64,000 bases of DNA. It comes from Lunularia cruciata (taxonomy: Eukaryota > Streptophyta > Marchantiopsida > Lunulariales > Lunulariaceae). Location of the stretch: the NCBI GenBank assembly GCA_948567375.1, contig OX419760.1, positions 25,606,001 to 25,670,000 of the forward strand, given 5' to 3'. A model generated the notes under the pieces. It did no database searches. It was not told the origin of the DNA and was given only the letters and a program-made list of their open reading frames with translations. Below are positions 10,715 to 19,912 of the stretch, piece after piece (position 1 is the first letter of the stretch; the number at the start of each line of letters is the position of its first letter). The position numbers were made by a program, and so were the translations under genes.

Positions 10715-11451
10715 TGTAATACTCCAAGGACAAGAGAAGAGAGAAAACACAGATTACACACTCAACATTCAGTGCCTCAAAGGAGCACCTTCTCTTTATT
10801 ATATAGACAAAGAGGATGTACTCCAAGGAAGTTCCACCATCGGATTAGGCACATAGATAGGTGATATGTCAGCAAGCTCCACCCTTGGATTATTTACTTG
10901 GGTGTGTGACATGTTGGTCTAGGTCCTATCTGGTTGGTCAAACAAGCTTTGACCAAAGGGAATCTTTTAGGGAATCTTCCTGTAGGAGTCTTAGAACCAC
11001 ATGAGTAAGGTACGGTTGGAAAGCTCTTGATGAGACAAACTACGGGGGAGGGAAGGCAAACATTTTCTCCATTGGGGGGGGGATCCGCACATTTTTGAGG
11101 CCTAATTCATCTGTTTAGGCCTTTGAAATTGCCTTCAAAGATTTCAAGCGTATTTCAATTCCTACTCTATTAGTAGAAGTCCGCTTTTGGTGATACCTCT
11201 TTCTACTTTGTTTAGTCCATCATGTCTAACATTCTTCTAGATGTTACCAAACCAATTCTCACCTTTGAATCATATGTCTAGCTATTGATTCTAAGGTTCT
11301 CAAGTCTATTTTGGTTTCTGCTCTATTAGTAGAAGTACTAACTTGGTGATACTTCTATCTGATCTATTTTGACCATCATGTATAACATCATTCTAGATGT
11401 TACCAAACCAAATTTCACATCTAGATCATATGGCTAGCTCTTGGTCTTACA
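10715..11451 (-). repeat. Family B 5' LTR with internal tandem duplication
   Basis: LTR of 737 bp running from TGTAATACTCC to GGTCTTACA on the plus strand. Its outer part holds a tandem duplication with offset 156 bp (CTCTATTAGTAGAAGT at 11165 and again at 11321). The solo copy at 51910-52469 has this segment once and is 560 bp long, which explains the length difference. Confidence 0.85.
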
Positions 11452-11618
11452 CTCCTCTAAAGTAAGGTCCCCTCTATCTTAGCTATGACTAACTTTAGAT
11501 AATTATGACTAATGTAGAATCATCCTTTATCTCTATTTAAATAATATCTCTCAATTACTTGTAATACCAAGCTAAATATCACAATACCACACACATGGAC
11601 AAATGGGTGTTACAGGTC

Positions 11619-12000
11619 ACACTATCTACCCTATAGGATTTGGTGTTCAGCAGACCAAGGTAGAGGCTATTGCACATATTCCTTGGCCTACGGATATGAG
11701 TAGAGTGTAAACATTCCTTGGATTGGTGAACTTCTTTCACTTAGAGGATTTAGTGCCATTGCCAAGGCTTTGATAAAGTTGACCAAGCTTAAACAAGAGT
11801 GATTTTGGGAAGATGAGCAGGAGAGAGCTTTTATAGAGCTAAGGAGAGGTTTACATCTACTCCTATTTTGAAGAGATCAATTAGAGGACAACCATTTCAG
11901 ATTCACACTAATTGAAGTATGTTGGGGCTTGGAGCAATACTTATCCAGCATGATGATGAGGGGAATCATCATACTACTTCTCAGAATCACCTTAAGGCAG
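11619..12000 (+). pseudogene. pol: Family C RT connection and RNase H, continuation
   Basis: Coding sequence that continues the RT interrupted at 5162. It includes TKVEAIAHIPWP and TFLGLVNFF (connection/thumb region, about 11660-11735), AIAKALTKLTKL, and an RNase H start with LKRSIRGQPFQIHTN and LGLGAILIQHDDEG. RNase H degrades the RNA strand during cDNA synthesis. Several stops and small frameshifts occur. The same segment exists on the minus strand at 46189-46600, which confirms a repeated family. After about 12000 the remaining RNase H and the integrase catalytic core are missing, so an internal deletion joins RNase H to the integrase C-terminal region. Confidence 0.75.
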
Positions 12001-12089
12001 ATTGATTAACAAAGAGAATGGTTCAAACAGAGTGAAGAGAAGATAGTGGAAGTATGGTTTGTAGAGTGACCACTTAGGAGATTGGGATC

Positions 12090-12610
12090 TCCAATTACCT
12101 TGGTTTGCCGTGGGCTATTGGTTCAACCGGCAAGCCTTCTTACCATCCTTCCTTCCTTACTTTCTACTCTATGGATGAGATCCAAATTTACCTATAGCCA
12201 TTCATAAAGATGCTACTATAGTTTTGAACTTGGATGATTCAGATGTATGGATGAGCACATGTTCTCAATGTGTAGAGATCTTTTGAAGAGTGATGCCAAT
12301 GGTCTTTGAGAACTTAGCAAATACTCAGCATAGGGAAACCTTATGTTATGCTACCATTTAAGAAGGAGGTTATAGACCCTTGATCTGTTGTTTTCATCCA
12401 TGTGAGTATGTATATCTACAACAGACAACACTGATGACACTTGATGTTTCCACTACTTGCAATATCTTGAGAGTGCATGAGGTTTTTCCATCTAGAGTCC
12501 TTGTGTTGGAAGGACGTGATGGTGTTGTTTGGAAGGATCATGTACACAATTGTGTGCAATGCCACCTCCCAAAAATTGATGGTACTATGGACCCATGCTT
12601 GGCACTTGTA
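12090..12610 (+). pseudogene. pol: Family C integrase C-terminal region
   Basis: C-terminal part of an integrase. FLLYG-DPNLPIAI (about 12163-12200) corresponds to the conserved segment after the catalytic core, and QHRETLCYATI, EYVYLQQTT, VLVLEGRDGVVWKDHV and QCHLPKIDGTMDP (to about 12590) form the DNA-binding tail. Stops near 12230-12290 and 12360 break it. The D,D-35-E core and the HHCC finger are absent here through deletion. The frame leads directly into the PHD finger coding sequence, which shows that the finger belongs to the same polyprotein. The open part is 12380-12613. Confidence 0.65.
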
Positions 12611-12625
12611 TGAGCGGGCTTGAGG

Positions 12626-12765
12626 TGTATGTTATATGGTTTTTCTAGTGGAACTCTATTATGTTAGTGTGTGATAGCTGTTTGAGAGGATGGCATATGT
12701 TATGTATGACTCCTCCCCTCACGGTGGTTCCTCAAGGACGATGGTTATGTCCTATATGTATTTGA
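12626..12765 (+). pseudogene. PHD zinc finger at the C-terminus of family C pol
   Basis: A C4HC3 PHD finger. The first pair reads C-M-L-Y (12626-12637; the second Cys is changed to Tyr). After a one-base frame change the rest reads [15 protein letters not shown] (12664-12708), then [17 protein letters not shown] (12709-12759) and a TGA stop at 12763-12765. The spacing C-x2-C, x4, H-x2-C, x14, C-x2-C, and the Trp before the last Cys pair, are those of PHD fingers. PHD fingers usually bind histone H3 tails. In a retroelement such a module at the integrase end would be placed like a chromodomain and could steer integration to marked chromatin; that role is inference. It is followed by non-coding sequence and an LTR-like start at 12939. 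Confidence 0.8.
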
Positions 12766-12769
12766 CCTA

Positions 12770-12938
12770 TAGCTAGTTGATCCTTTATATGGTATAGATT
12801 GTAGGCAGGTGACTAATGATGGGGCTTGATAGCCCCCGGCCTCCTGGTCCTTTGCCCACCACAGGTTATACCATACACTTGGAATAGATGGCTATCTGGG
12901 GTTGGAGTGACCTAACCACTACCTAGGGAGGAGGGAAT
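12770..12938 (+). other. Family C 3' untranslated stretch with purine-rich tract
   Basis: Non-coding sequence between the pol stop and the LTR-like start. It ends in a purine-rich run (AGGGAGGAGGGAA, 12925-12937) directly before TGTGGTACTTTAG at 12939. Such a polypurine tract primes plus-strand DNA synthesis immediately upstream of a 3' LTR. Confidence 0.5.
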
Positions 12939-13600
12939 TGTGGTACTTTAGAATCCATGCATGACTTATGTCTGAGTTGTTCTTCTATAGTGTGTGATGT
13001 TGAAAGCGATGTATGTTGTGTAGCAATGACAACTATCACACCCTTTGTAGTGTTGCAACTAGATTGCTTGGACTTTGGAGTTGTAGTGTTGGTAGTTAGG
13101 AGTATTTTGGTAGTTACTCATAGACTACCTATTGGCAAATAGATTTTGTGTTGGGGTGGTGACTACATGGTGGGACCTTTTTTTCACTTGCACCGTCTGG
13201 ACCGTCGAGTGTGCTGTCAATAGGACCATTAGGGTTTGAGACCTAGCTCAAGTCCAAGGCGTATACTTTCAAAGGCATAGGTCCAAAGAGCTCACTTCTC
13301 TGATGTTGAGCCCTTGAGTTCTTGGCTATGGTAGACAAAGGCCGGCAAGCATCATCTAGGTTCTCTTAGCTAGAGTGGGTGTGGCTTGATTGTAATTAGT
13401 GCCCAGTTGTTGGCAAATCATTGAATGATAGATCAAATACTGATCTTATTGAGTGTGATTTGAGGTGTGTAAACAAACTAATTATTGTGGTATTTTAGAG
13501 TCCATGTATGACTTATCTGTGAGTTGTGCTTCTATAGTGTGTGATGTTGACAACAATGTATGTTGTGTGGCAATGTATATACGCACAACACCTTCACTTG
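12939..13600 (+). repeat. Family C LTR-like sequence with repeated start
   Basis: TGTGGTACTTTAGAATCC at 12939 follows the purine-rich tract and is taken as the start of the 3' LTR. About 90 bases from this start recur at 13486-13580 (TGTGGTATTTTAGAGTCC), with roughly 15% difference by eye. The unit would then be about 547 bp, with a second partial LTR start in tandem, as can follow recombination between LTRs. I cannot identify the CA end of the LTR, so the right boundary is open. Confidence 0.5.
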
Positions 13601-14120
13601 TATACACTTCACTATGAGGGAAAATTTCTTATTGGCCTCAACATATCTTTTTTACCATCAGTGCTCTTTCTTAAAACTCATTGAAATGTCCTATAGGAAA
13701 GAGGTGGTTGGGATACTTCTTCTTCTCCTCTTGGGCCAATAAATCCATCCCCAAGTAGAAATGGACAAGAAAAGGAGATACTAAAGTCACTTTTCCTTCC
13801 TTGTTCATACTTCCCTCAAGCTCTCTTTCCCTTGCCTAGAACATTGTTGCCCAAAATACTCAAAGAAGATTGCATGACTATTGTTAAAGTAAGTTGTTTG
13901 TTTAGACTTGAACAACTTCATCACTGATTCAACTAAAATCTGCCTTGCATGATCTTTAATACCATGAATAGACCAACCATTATTGGTCTTGCTATCCTTG
14001 AATTTTGCCTTGAACTTTGCTTTGAGAATCAAGTCAATGTGAGTTTAGGTACTATCAAGAGAAATGCCATATGGGGGAGAATTCCTTGACCTCCACATTG
14101 TACACCAATGCTCTTTGGTC
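13600..14120 (-). other. Unassigned repeat-like segment flanking the complete family A element
   Basis: Sequence into which family A inserted. A minus-strand frame of 75 codons (13805-14032) is lysine-rich (KAKFKAKFKDSKTNN, MKLFKSKQTTYF). It may be part of another retroelement gag or a degraded gene, but I do not recognise it. Reading the minus strand across the insertion (21900 to 21814, then 14116 downward) gives a further coding-like stretch, so the insertion may have hit an old coding region. Confidence 0.3.
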
Positions 14121-14799
14121 TGTGAGCCGGCCTGTCTCTCACTCAGGATGAACCTCTGATGGCTATTATGGTAGCGCACCATGGACTTAGAAGGCAAGGA
14201 ACCCCAACTCCATCATACTCCTCCAAGGCTAACACTCCAAGACTCAAGACATTGCTCACTAGAGAACTCAATGAGAGAGAGATAGTTGCAAATGAAAGGA
14301 TGATGAGTACCTCCTCACCCCTTGTTTATATACTTGTGAAATAGTTACGTACCAAAGTTACTAATTACCGTAGTAACTCAAGTTACTAGACTAAAAGTCA
14401 AGTAAAGTCAAAAAGTAGAAAGGAATATCCATTCACATGGGCATATTCCCCTTATCTTGACCCAACCACTAAAGCAAGGATTCCTTCACATGGGCTATCC
14501 TTGGACTAAAGAAGAACCCAAAACAAAGAGGCTTGCTGGCCCAAGAGTTCTCAACTCTTTCCCCAAAGCCAAACACCTAGGAATAATACCAAGTCAACAC
14601 ACTAAAATCCAAAATAGTGGTGCTCATCTTTTCTACTTCCTCTAAAGTAAGGTCCCATCTATCTTATCTTTGACTAACTTTAGCTAACCATGACTAATAT
14701 AGAACCATCCTTTATCTCTATATAAATAATATCTCTTAAGTACTTGTAATACCAAGCTAAATATCACAATACCACACACATGCACAAATGGGTGTTACA
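14121..14799 (-). repeat. Family A 3' LTR
   Basis: 679 bp from TGTGAGCCGG to GGGTGTTACA on the plus strand. It is nearly identical to 21136-21813. Further copies lie at 5163-11614 (split), 31654-32332 and 43492-44187. In element orientation it begins TGTAACACCC. Confidence 0.95.
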
Positions 14800-14812
14800 T
14801 TTACCCCCGGAC
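14800..14812 (-). promoter_or_regulatory. Family A polypurine tract
   Basis: On the minus strand, GTCCGGGGGTAAA immediately precedes the 3' LTR (TGTAACACCC). The G/A-rich end is in the standard place for the plus-strand primer. The same sequence adjoins the LTR of the 43.5-45.5 kb copy (44188-44200). Confidence 0.7.
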
Positions 14813-14847
14813 TAAGTTTTCACTTTGTCCTCAAAGTGAAGGTCTCT

Positions 14848-15909
14848 CTACCTTCTATGGTACATCTTCAACTTATCATGGTTAATCCTATCAAAGTATC
14901 TTCCTCCCAACTCCTTGAGATCATAGGTGTAATTGCCCCACACCTTCTCAACTATGAAAGGTCCAAAGTACTTAGGCAAAAACTTCTTTTGCACTCTCTT
15001 GAATCAAATGGAATCAAACAACATTACCCAATCACCTTCTTTGAAAGGCTCCACCTTCTTCTTGTCTTGCCTCTTATCATAGCTCTCCTTTTGTTTCCTT
15101 TGGGCTTGCTCCACTCGAACCATAGCAACTGCTCTTGCCTCTTCCAACTCCATGAGTTGATCCTTCCTTGACTTCTCTGCATCGCCTCCTTGTGCTTTCT
15201 TCAATCTCCTATGAATGCTTTGGAAGGTAGGAAGATCAAAGTGAATAGGTAAGGTAGACTCAATACCATACACCAATTGAAATGGAGAATATCCAATGGA
15301 AGTTTTCATGGTTGTCCTATACTCCCACAAAACTGCATGAATCCTCTTGTCCCAATGATGTTTAGCCCCCTCCATTTCTGCATCTTTGGCCAACATCATG
15401 CACAAGGTCTGATTGGTTCTCTCTGCCAAGCCATTGGAATTTGGCTTATAGGATGTAGTTACTCTATGTGTGATAGAGAAATGTTGTAGCATGGCTGTAG
15501 TAATGCTTCCTCTAAACTCTCCTCCTCTATCAGAAACCAACTCCAAAGGGCATCCAAACCTAGTGATAATGCGTTCATAAAGAAATCTACCCACTTCATC
15601 TTCATTCTTGTCCCTCAATGGTCTAGCCTCAACCCACTTGGTAAGGTAATCAGTAACTACCACAATGTACCGATTGTTCCTTGGGGTTCTATTGAGAGGA
15701 CCTACAAAATCAATTCCCCACTTCTCAAAAGGTCCTAGGAATGGAATTGATCTAAGTGGTGGAGTGGATGTAGACTTTCTAGCAAAAGCTTGACAAACAT
15801 GACAAGTTTTGCAATAATCAAGACAATCCTTGAAAATCCCTCTCCAATGGTAACCTGCATCTAGAATCTTGAAAGCAGTCACCTTTCCTTCCTGCAAAGT
15901 GTCCTCCAC
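14848..15909 (-). pseudogene. pol: Family A integrase
   Basis: Open at 15004-15909, then one in-frame TGA (15004-15006) before the last about 50 codons to the TAG at 14848-14850. The second half of the HHCC finger is CKTCHVCQ. Catalytic residues are present: GIDFVGPL (first Asp), LVSDRGGEF (second Asp) and NGLAERTNQTL (Glu). The C-terminal part has KVEPFKEGDWVML and, after the stop, PKYFGPFIVEKVWGN, the GPF module. All three acidic residues are intact, so this domain decayed little. The stop is where a CGA Arg codon would become TGA. Confidence 0.9.
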
Positions 15910-16972
15910 ATACTAAACCTTCATGAAACTCCTTTATGAGTAGGATAGACTCTTTCTTACTCACTGCTCTTCGAAGTAGACCATCTGCTCCTTGGTGAAA
16001 AAGAATATCCTCCACCATTGTGTAAGGTCTAGATCTTGCTGCAAGGGCCTTCCTCTCCCTAGCATGCATCCCTTCTGGATAGTTACCTTTTGTCACAAAA
16101 TCCACAATTTCCTTGTACTCCATTGGAACCTCTTGAGTGACTGAGATTGTCATGAGCTCCTCATCCGGGAAGGAATCATCCACTGGCTCATCTCCATCAT
16201 GATCATAGGCTCTAGATAATAAATTAGCATTTGCATGTTTCTTTCCTGGCCTATCTTCAATGGTGTAGTCATACTCAGACAAGAGTATCATCCACCTTGC
16301 TAGTCTCCCTTCAACATTAGGCTTGTTGAAGATGTACTTCAAAGCCTTGTGATCCGTGACAATGGTGGCTTTCCCTCCAATCAAGTAGTGTTTAAACTTC
16401 TTGAGACCAAAGATCACTGCCAACCCTTCTCTCTCCGTGACAGAGTAGTTCTTCTCTACTGAAACCATCTGCCTACTAGCATAAGCTATTGGATGATCAT
16501 GCCCATCTTGGTCTAATTGACTAAGAGTGCATCCTATAGCTACATTAGAAGCATCAGTGTAGAGGATGAAAGGTTTACTCCAATCAGGTTTAGCAAGAAT
16601 TGGAGCTACAACAAGGGATTGCTTGAGCTCCTCAAAAGCTTTGAGAGCCTCCTTGTCTTCCAAAATCACCATGTAATCTACACCCTTCTTCATGTAGATG
16701 GTCAATGCATAAGCCTTGTTGGAAAATGAGAAGATGAACCTCCTATAGTACCAAACCATCCCCAAGAATTGGCGTAACTTTGTCAAGCTTGAAGGGAATG
16801 GAAGGTCTGAGATTTTCCTCACCTTCTCAGGATCAACTGCTATTCCATCCTTGGAGATGATGTGCCCCAAAAGTAGACCTTCTTCACATCCAAAAATGCA
16901 CTTCTCTGGGTTGAGTGATGCATTTGCCTCATCCAAGCGTTGCAAGACTTTGATTAGGTGCTCAAAGTGCTC
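15818..16972 (-). pseudogene. pol: Family A RT thumb, RNase H and start of integrase
   Basis: Continues in the same frame after the TAG at 16973. NPEKCIFGCEEGLLLGHIIS and LRQFLGMVWYYRRF are the RT thumb/connection. FILYTDASNVAIGCTLSQ, YASRQMVSVEKNYSVTEREG and IVTDHKALKYIF are RNase H with its acidic residues. LARWMILLSEYDYTIEDRPG and ANLLSRA close the domain. FHEGLVCGGHFA begins the integrase HHCC finger, and then the frame is lost at about 15870-15890. The copy at 45 kb reads through this point in one frame and is 4 bases shorter, so this copy probably carries a 4-bp insertion. Confidence 0.88.
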
Positions 16973-19678
16973 CTACTTGCTCCCATAGACACAAAAGTCA
17001 TCAATGAAATCTCTCACAAATTTCCCAATGAAAGGTTCAAATACCTTGTTCATGAACCGTTGGAATGTGGCTGGAGCATTGCAAAGCCAAAAAGGCATGA
17101 CCTTGAAAGCGTAAGTTTCCCAAGGTGTGGTGAATGTGGTGAGTTGTTGATGCTCTGGTGCAATCTTGATTTGGTTATATCCACTATAACCATCTCCAAA
17201 ACTGTACCTCTCATGACCTGCAACCTCCTCCAAGATCTCATCAATGAATGGTAATGGGTAGTAGTCCTTCTTGGTAACAACATTGAGCTTCTTGTAATCC
17301 ACACATACCCGAAGCTTGCCATTCTTTTTCTTCACAATGACAATTGGAGACACCCATTCTGAATTCTCCACCTCAAAGATAAATCCAGCCTCCTTGAGCT
17401 TATCAATCTCCTCCTTCACAACCAAAGATATTGGTGGGCTAATGCAACGTTGCTTTTGGCAGATTGGTCTTGCATGTGACTCCACCTCTATCTTGTGCTC
17501 CTCCAAGGTGACTTCCTTCAAATCCTTGTAACTAAAAGCAAACACATGGATGAACTTGCGGAAAATCTCCTCAAATCTCACCTTCTCCTCCTTGGTAACA
17601 TTTGGGCCATACTTGAGGGTAGATAACCTTCTCTCTACCTCCTCAAGTGTCAATGGTGATTTATCTGGGTCCTTCAAAACCTCTGGCTTAGGTGCAAAAT
17701 CCATAGCACACAAAGGATACACATCTGAATCAGATTCAGATTCATCCTCCTCCGTGGAAGTCTCCTCTTCCATGCTTGTGTCCACACCTGAAGCTCCTTC
17801 TTCAGAATCTGATTCCCAATAATCAAAAGATGGTGTATCTGAATGTGAAGTGTTGGTGGTGTTAGTCACAGGAACAGTGACTCTATGGTTTGATGGCCCA
17901 ATCCTCAAGTACCCTTTGTGCCATCGATCAGCTGTGCGTGCTGCTCTCAACCATGGCCTCCCAAGAAGTAAGTCATAGCTTGAATCCTTCAAGACTTGGA
18001 AAGTCATGAGATTTTGAACTCCCATAACTGAAACTACCACCTTATCCATCATCCCTACTGGTCGAACTTGTTGCTTGTTTGCCATGCTCACCACAAATGT
18101 TGAAGGTCTTGAGGGTATCATACCCAACTTCTTCATCAACCTTTCTGACATGGCATTCACTGCTGATCCTCCATCAACCAATGCATCCTTGATGTTGTGA
18201 CCATTCACTCTCACATCAATCTTGGAGGCATATTCACAAGCTTCCCATGGTGCTGGCTTGGCATCCACCACCCCCATTGATACTGGAACTTTTGCCTTCT
18301 TCTTCTTCTTGCTCCTTGTAGAACTCAAACCACCTCTAAGCTCCTTTCTCAAGGTAGGGTTCAAAGCAATTAATTGGCCCACTGTGATGTTAGCCTTGTG
18401 ACTACCAACATCCTCCAACACATTGTAGTTCCATTGTTGCTTTGAGATCAAGAAGTCCTCCATCCCCAACTTCTTCCTTGGAGTCTTTGTTGTTGATGGT
18501 GTTGAGGTGCGAGTGCTCCTAGTAGACATAGGAGTATCCTTGCTTGAAGTAAATTTTTGAGAAGAGTGAACATCCTCTGCAAAACGAGCTCTCTTCTTCT
18601 CTTGTGCCAAAAGCTCCAAATTAAGACCCTTGGAGTTTGAGCACTCTCCCTTCTCATACTTGCTCTCAACCACATCTATGGATGCTATCCCCTTACCTTT
18701 GTTGGGATTAGGAGCCACTTGGGTTTCACTACCTCCCTCTTTCCCTCTATTGGCTCCCTCATAACCCCTTCCTCCATGGTAAGTGGAATTTGGGCAATTC
18801 CTTTGGATATGGCCTCTTCCTCCACAACCAAAACAATTTCTATCATTGAAATTGTTGGCTGGTTGGCCTCCTCTATATGGATAGTTTCCATAACTCCTAG
18901 GCCCTCTCCCTACATTCTGATCCACCTCTCTCTTCTCCCATAGTTGCACCACATTGATCTTGAGATCCGCAAGTTGTTCTGTGATGGTTTGGAGTGGATC
19001 TTTTGGTGGAGGTGCAAGAACTGGAGCAACTACTACTTGTGGTGCAACCCTTGTCACCAAAGTATCAGAAGTTCCACCATACTTGTAGCCTTGAGGAGGA
19101 TGCACAACCTCCTTCACCACCAAATCACTCTCATCCCCTTCCAAACTCTCCTCCATACGAATTGCGATCTTGATAGCTTCAACCTTGGAAGAAGGTTTCT
19201 CATATCTCACCTTGCTTCTAATTGGTGGTCTCAATCCTCCCACAAAATTCTTGGTGAGCATGGCCCCTATGCCAATCATTGTAGTCTCCACATCATCCCC
19301 ACCCTTCCTCAACACTATGTGAAATCTGGACTCCAACTTTTCCACGCTTTCCACATAGACCCTCACTTTCTCTCCATCTCCTTGCTTGAGAAATGTAACC
19401 TCACTCATCAATCTCTCATAACTCTCATCAGGAAGAAAGTTCTCAATGAGTGCTGAAGTCAAAGTCTCCCAAGACTCCTCTTCCCCCTCTCTCCTCTCTC
19501 TCTTTTGGTATTCTAACTCATACCATGTAAGTGCTACATCCTCAAAGAAATCTGGTAATAATGAGGCCCACTCATTCTTCCTCCTCTCATTGTTTCCTAT
19601 GCAAGCTCTCTTGAAGTCTCTCACAAAGGCCTCCACATCTTCTCCATCCTTGCCAAAGAAAACCGGAAGTTTCCCCAT
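16973..19678 (-). CDS. pol: Family A Gag-protease-RT polyprotein (ends at a premature TAG)
   Basis: Open for 901 codons. Residues 1-160: capsid domain (PVFFGKDGEDVEAFVRDFKR, LTWYELE, VTFLKQGDGEKVRVYV). 282-295: knuckle CFGCGGRGHIQRNC. 478-585: retropepsin with ALVDGGSAVNAM at the active site (D502-G-G rather than D-S/T-G) and YDLLLGRPWL. 755-901: RT with WVSPIVIVKKKNGKLRVCVDYK, SFGDGYSGYNQ (first Asp), MPFWLCNAPATF (Trp where Gly is usual) and DFIDDFCVYG (catalytic D893, D894). A Ser/Glu-rich acidic linker (about 610-655) separates protease from RT. The frame stops at TAG 16973-16975 and the same frame goes on beyond it. The start is the ATG opening the capsid domain. Confidence 0.92.
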   Translation of the reverse strand: MGKLPVFFGKDGEDVEAFVRDFKRACIGNNERRKNEWASLLPDFFEDVALTWYELEYQKRERREGEEESWETLTSALIENFLPDESYERLMSEVTFLKQGDGEKVRVYVESVEKLESRFHIVLRKGGDDVETTMIGIGAMLTKNFVGGLRPPIRSKVRYEKPSSKVEAIKIAIRMEESLEGDESDLVVKEVVHPPQGYKYGGTSDTLVTRVAPQVVVAPVLAPPPKDPLQTITEQLADLKINVVQLWEKREVDQNVGRGPRSYGNYPYRGGQPANNFNDRNCFGCGGRGHIQRNCPNSTYHGGRGYEGANRGKEGGSETQVAPNPNKGKGIASIDVVESKYEKGECSNSKGLNLELLAQEKKRARFAEDVHSSQKFTSSKDTPMSTRSTRTSTPSTTKTPRKKLGMEDFLISKQQWNYNVLEDVGSHKANITVGQLIALNPTLRKELRGGLSSTRSKKKKKAKVPVSMGVVDAKPAPWEACEYASKIDVRVNGHNIKDALVDGGSAVNAMSERLMKKLGMIPSRPSTFVVSMANKQQVRPVGMMDKVVVSVMGVQNLMTFQVLKDSSYDLLLGRPWLRAARTADRWHKGYLRIGPSNHRVTVPVTNTTNTSHSDTPSFDYWESDSEEGASGVDTSMEEETSTEEDESESDSDVYPLCAMDFAPKPEVLKDPDKSPLTLEEVERRLSTLKYGPNVTKEEKVRFEEIFRKFIHVFAFSYKDLKEVTLEEHKIEVESHARPICQKQRCISPPISLVVKEEIDKLKEAGFIFEVENSEWVSPIVIVKKKNGKLRVCVDYKKLNVVTKKDYYPLPFIDEILEEVAGHERYSFGDGYSGYNQIKIAPEHQQLTTFTTPWETYAFKVMPFWLCNAPATFQRFMNKVFEPFIGKFVRDFIDDFCVYGSK

Positions 19679-19912
19679 CTTAACCCCTCACTATCTTTCT
19701 TTTCTCTCAATTTTTTTTTTCTCTTTTCTTTTCTCTCACTCTATTACTAATAGAGTATATACATGACTAACACCATCTGAGAATAATCCACTCTAGGGAA
19801 CACAAAGGTTCAAGTTGCTCCAAGATTTCTATAGCAACATCAAATCCTAGAGTGCATATTAATCTAACTCTCATGGATAGTTTATCCATAAGTTGAAAGA
19901 TTATCTCCATCA

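Larger units (their letters stand above)
5696..11451 (-). mobile_element. Family B: minus-strand chromovirus-like Ty3/gypsy element
   Basis: Nearly full-length element inserted in a family A solo LTR with 5-bp target duplication CTCCT (5691-5695 and 11452-11456). Its 5' LTR is at the right (10715-11451), with an initiator-tRNA-Met primer site at 10701-10713, then gag, protease, RT, RNase H and integrase going left. The 3' LTR (left, 5696-5898) has lost its inner part together with the pol 3' end. Multiple stops and frameshifts and mutated active sites show it is dead. Lineage: the Met primer site, a single CCHC and an integrase GPF motif agree with chromoviruses. A chromodomain cannot be seen because the end of pol is deleted. 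Confidence 0.9.
5163..11614 (-). mobile_element. Solo LTR of family A, split by a nested element
   Basis: A single LTR of family A (5163-5695 plus 11452-11614, about 696 bp of LTR) inserted in the RT gene of family C. It starts TGTGAGCCGGCC and ends GGGTGTTACA like the LTRs at 14121 and 21136. GGTC occurs on both sides (5159-5162 and 11615-11618) as a 4-bp target duplication. No internal family A sequence is present, so the element was reduced by LTR-LTR recombination. Family B later inserted inside it at 5695/11452. Strand is given by comparison with the complete copy. Confidence 0.88.
1..13485 (+). mobile_element. Family C: decayed Ty3/gypsy retrotransposon with methyltransferase and PHD modules
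   Basis: Plus-strand remains of one LTR retrotransposon. Recognisable pieces in order are a gag zinc knuckle (1435-1476), retropepsin-like segment (from 2346), C5 cytosine methyltransferase (3063-3994), RT (about 4500-5158), then after a nested insertion the RT connection and RNase H (11619-12000), integrase C-terminal part (12090-12600), PHD finger (12626-12765), a purine-rich tract and an LTR-like start at 12939. The reading frame resumes across the 5163-11614 insertion, which proves the two halves were one element. The 5' LTR is not visible and may lie left of the window. Many stops and frameshifts make it non-functional, and the integrase catalytic core is deleted near 12000-12090. The outer limits are uncertain. 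Confidence 0.85.

Noticed and set aside
14788-15171. 127-codon plus-strand frame at the family A 3' end (also at 44176)
   Set aside because: It is antisense to the integrase C-terminus. Its repetition at 44 kb follows from the repeat, not from selection on that strand.
18944-19456. 170-codon plus-strand frame inside family A gag
   Set aside because: It lies wholly antisense to the 901-codon gag-pol frame, which has clear domains.
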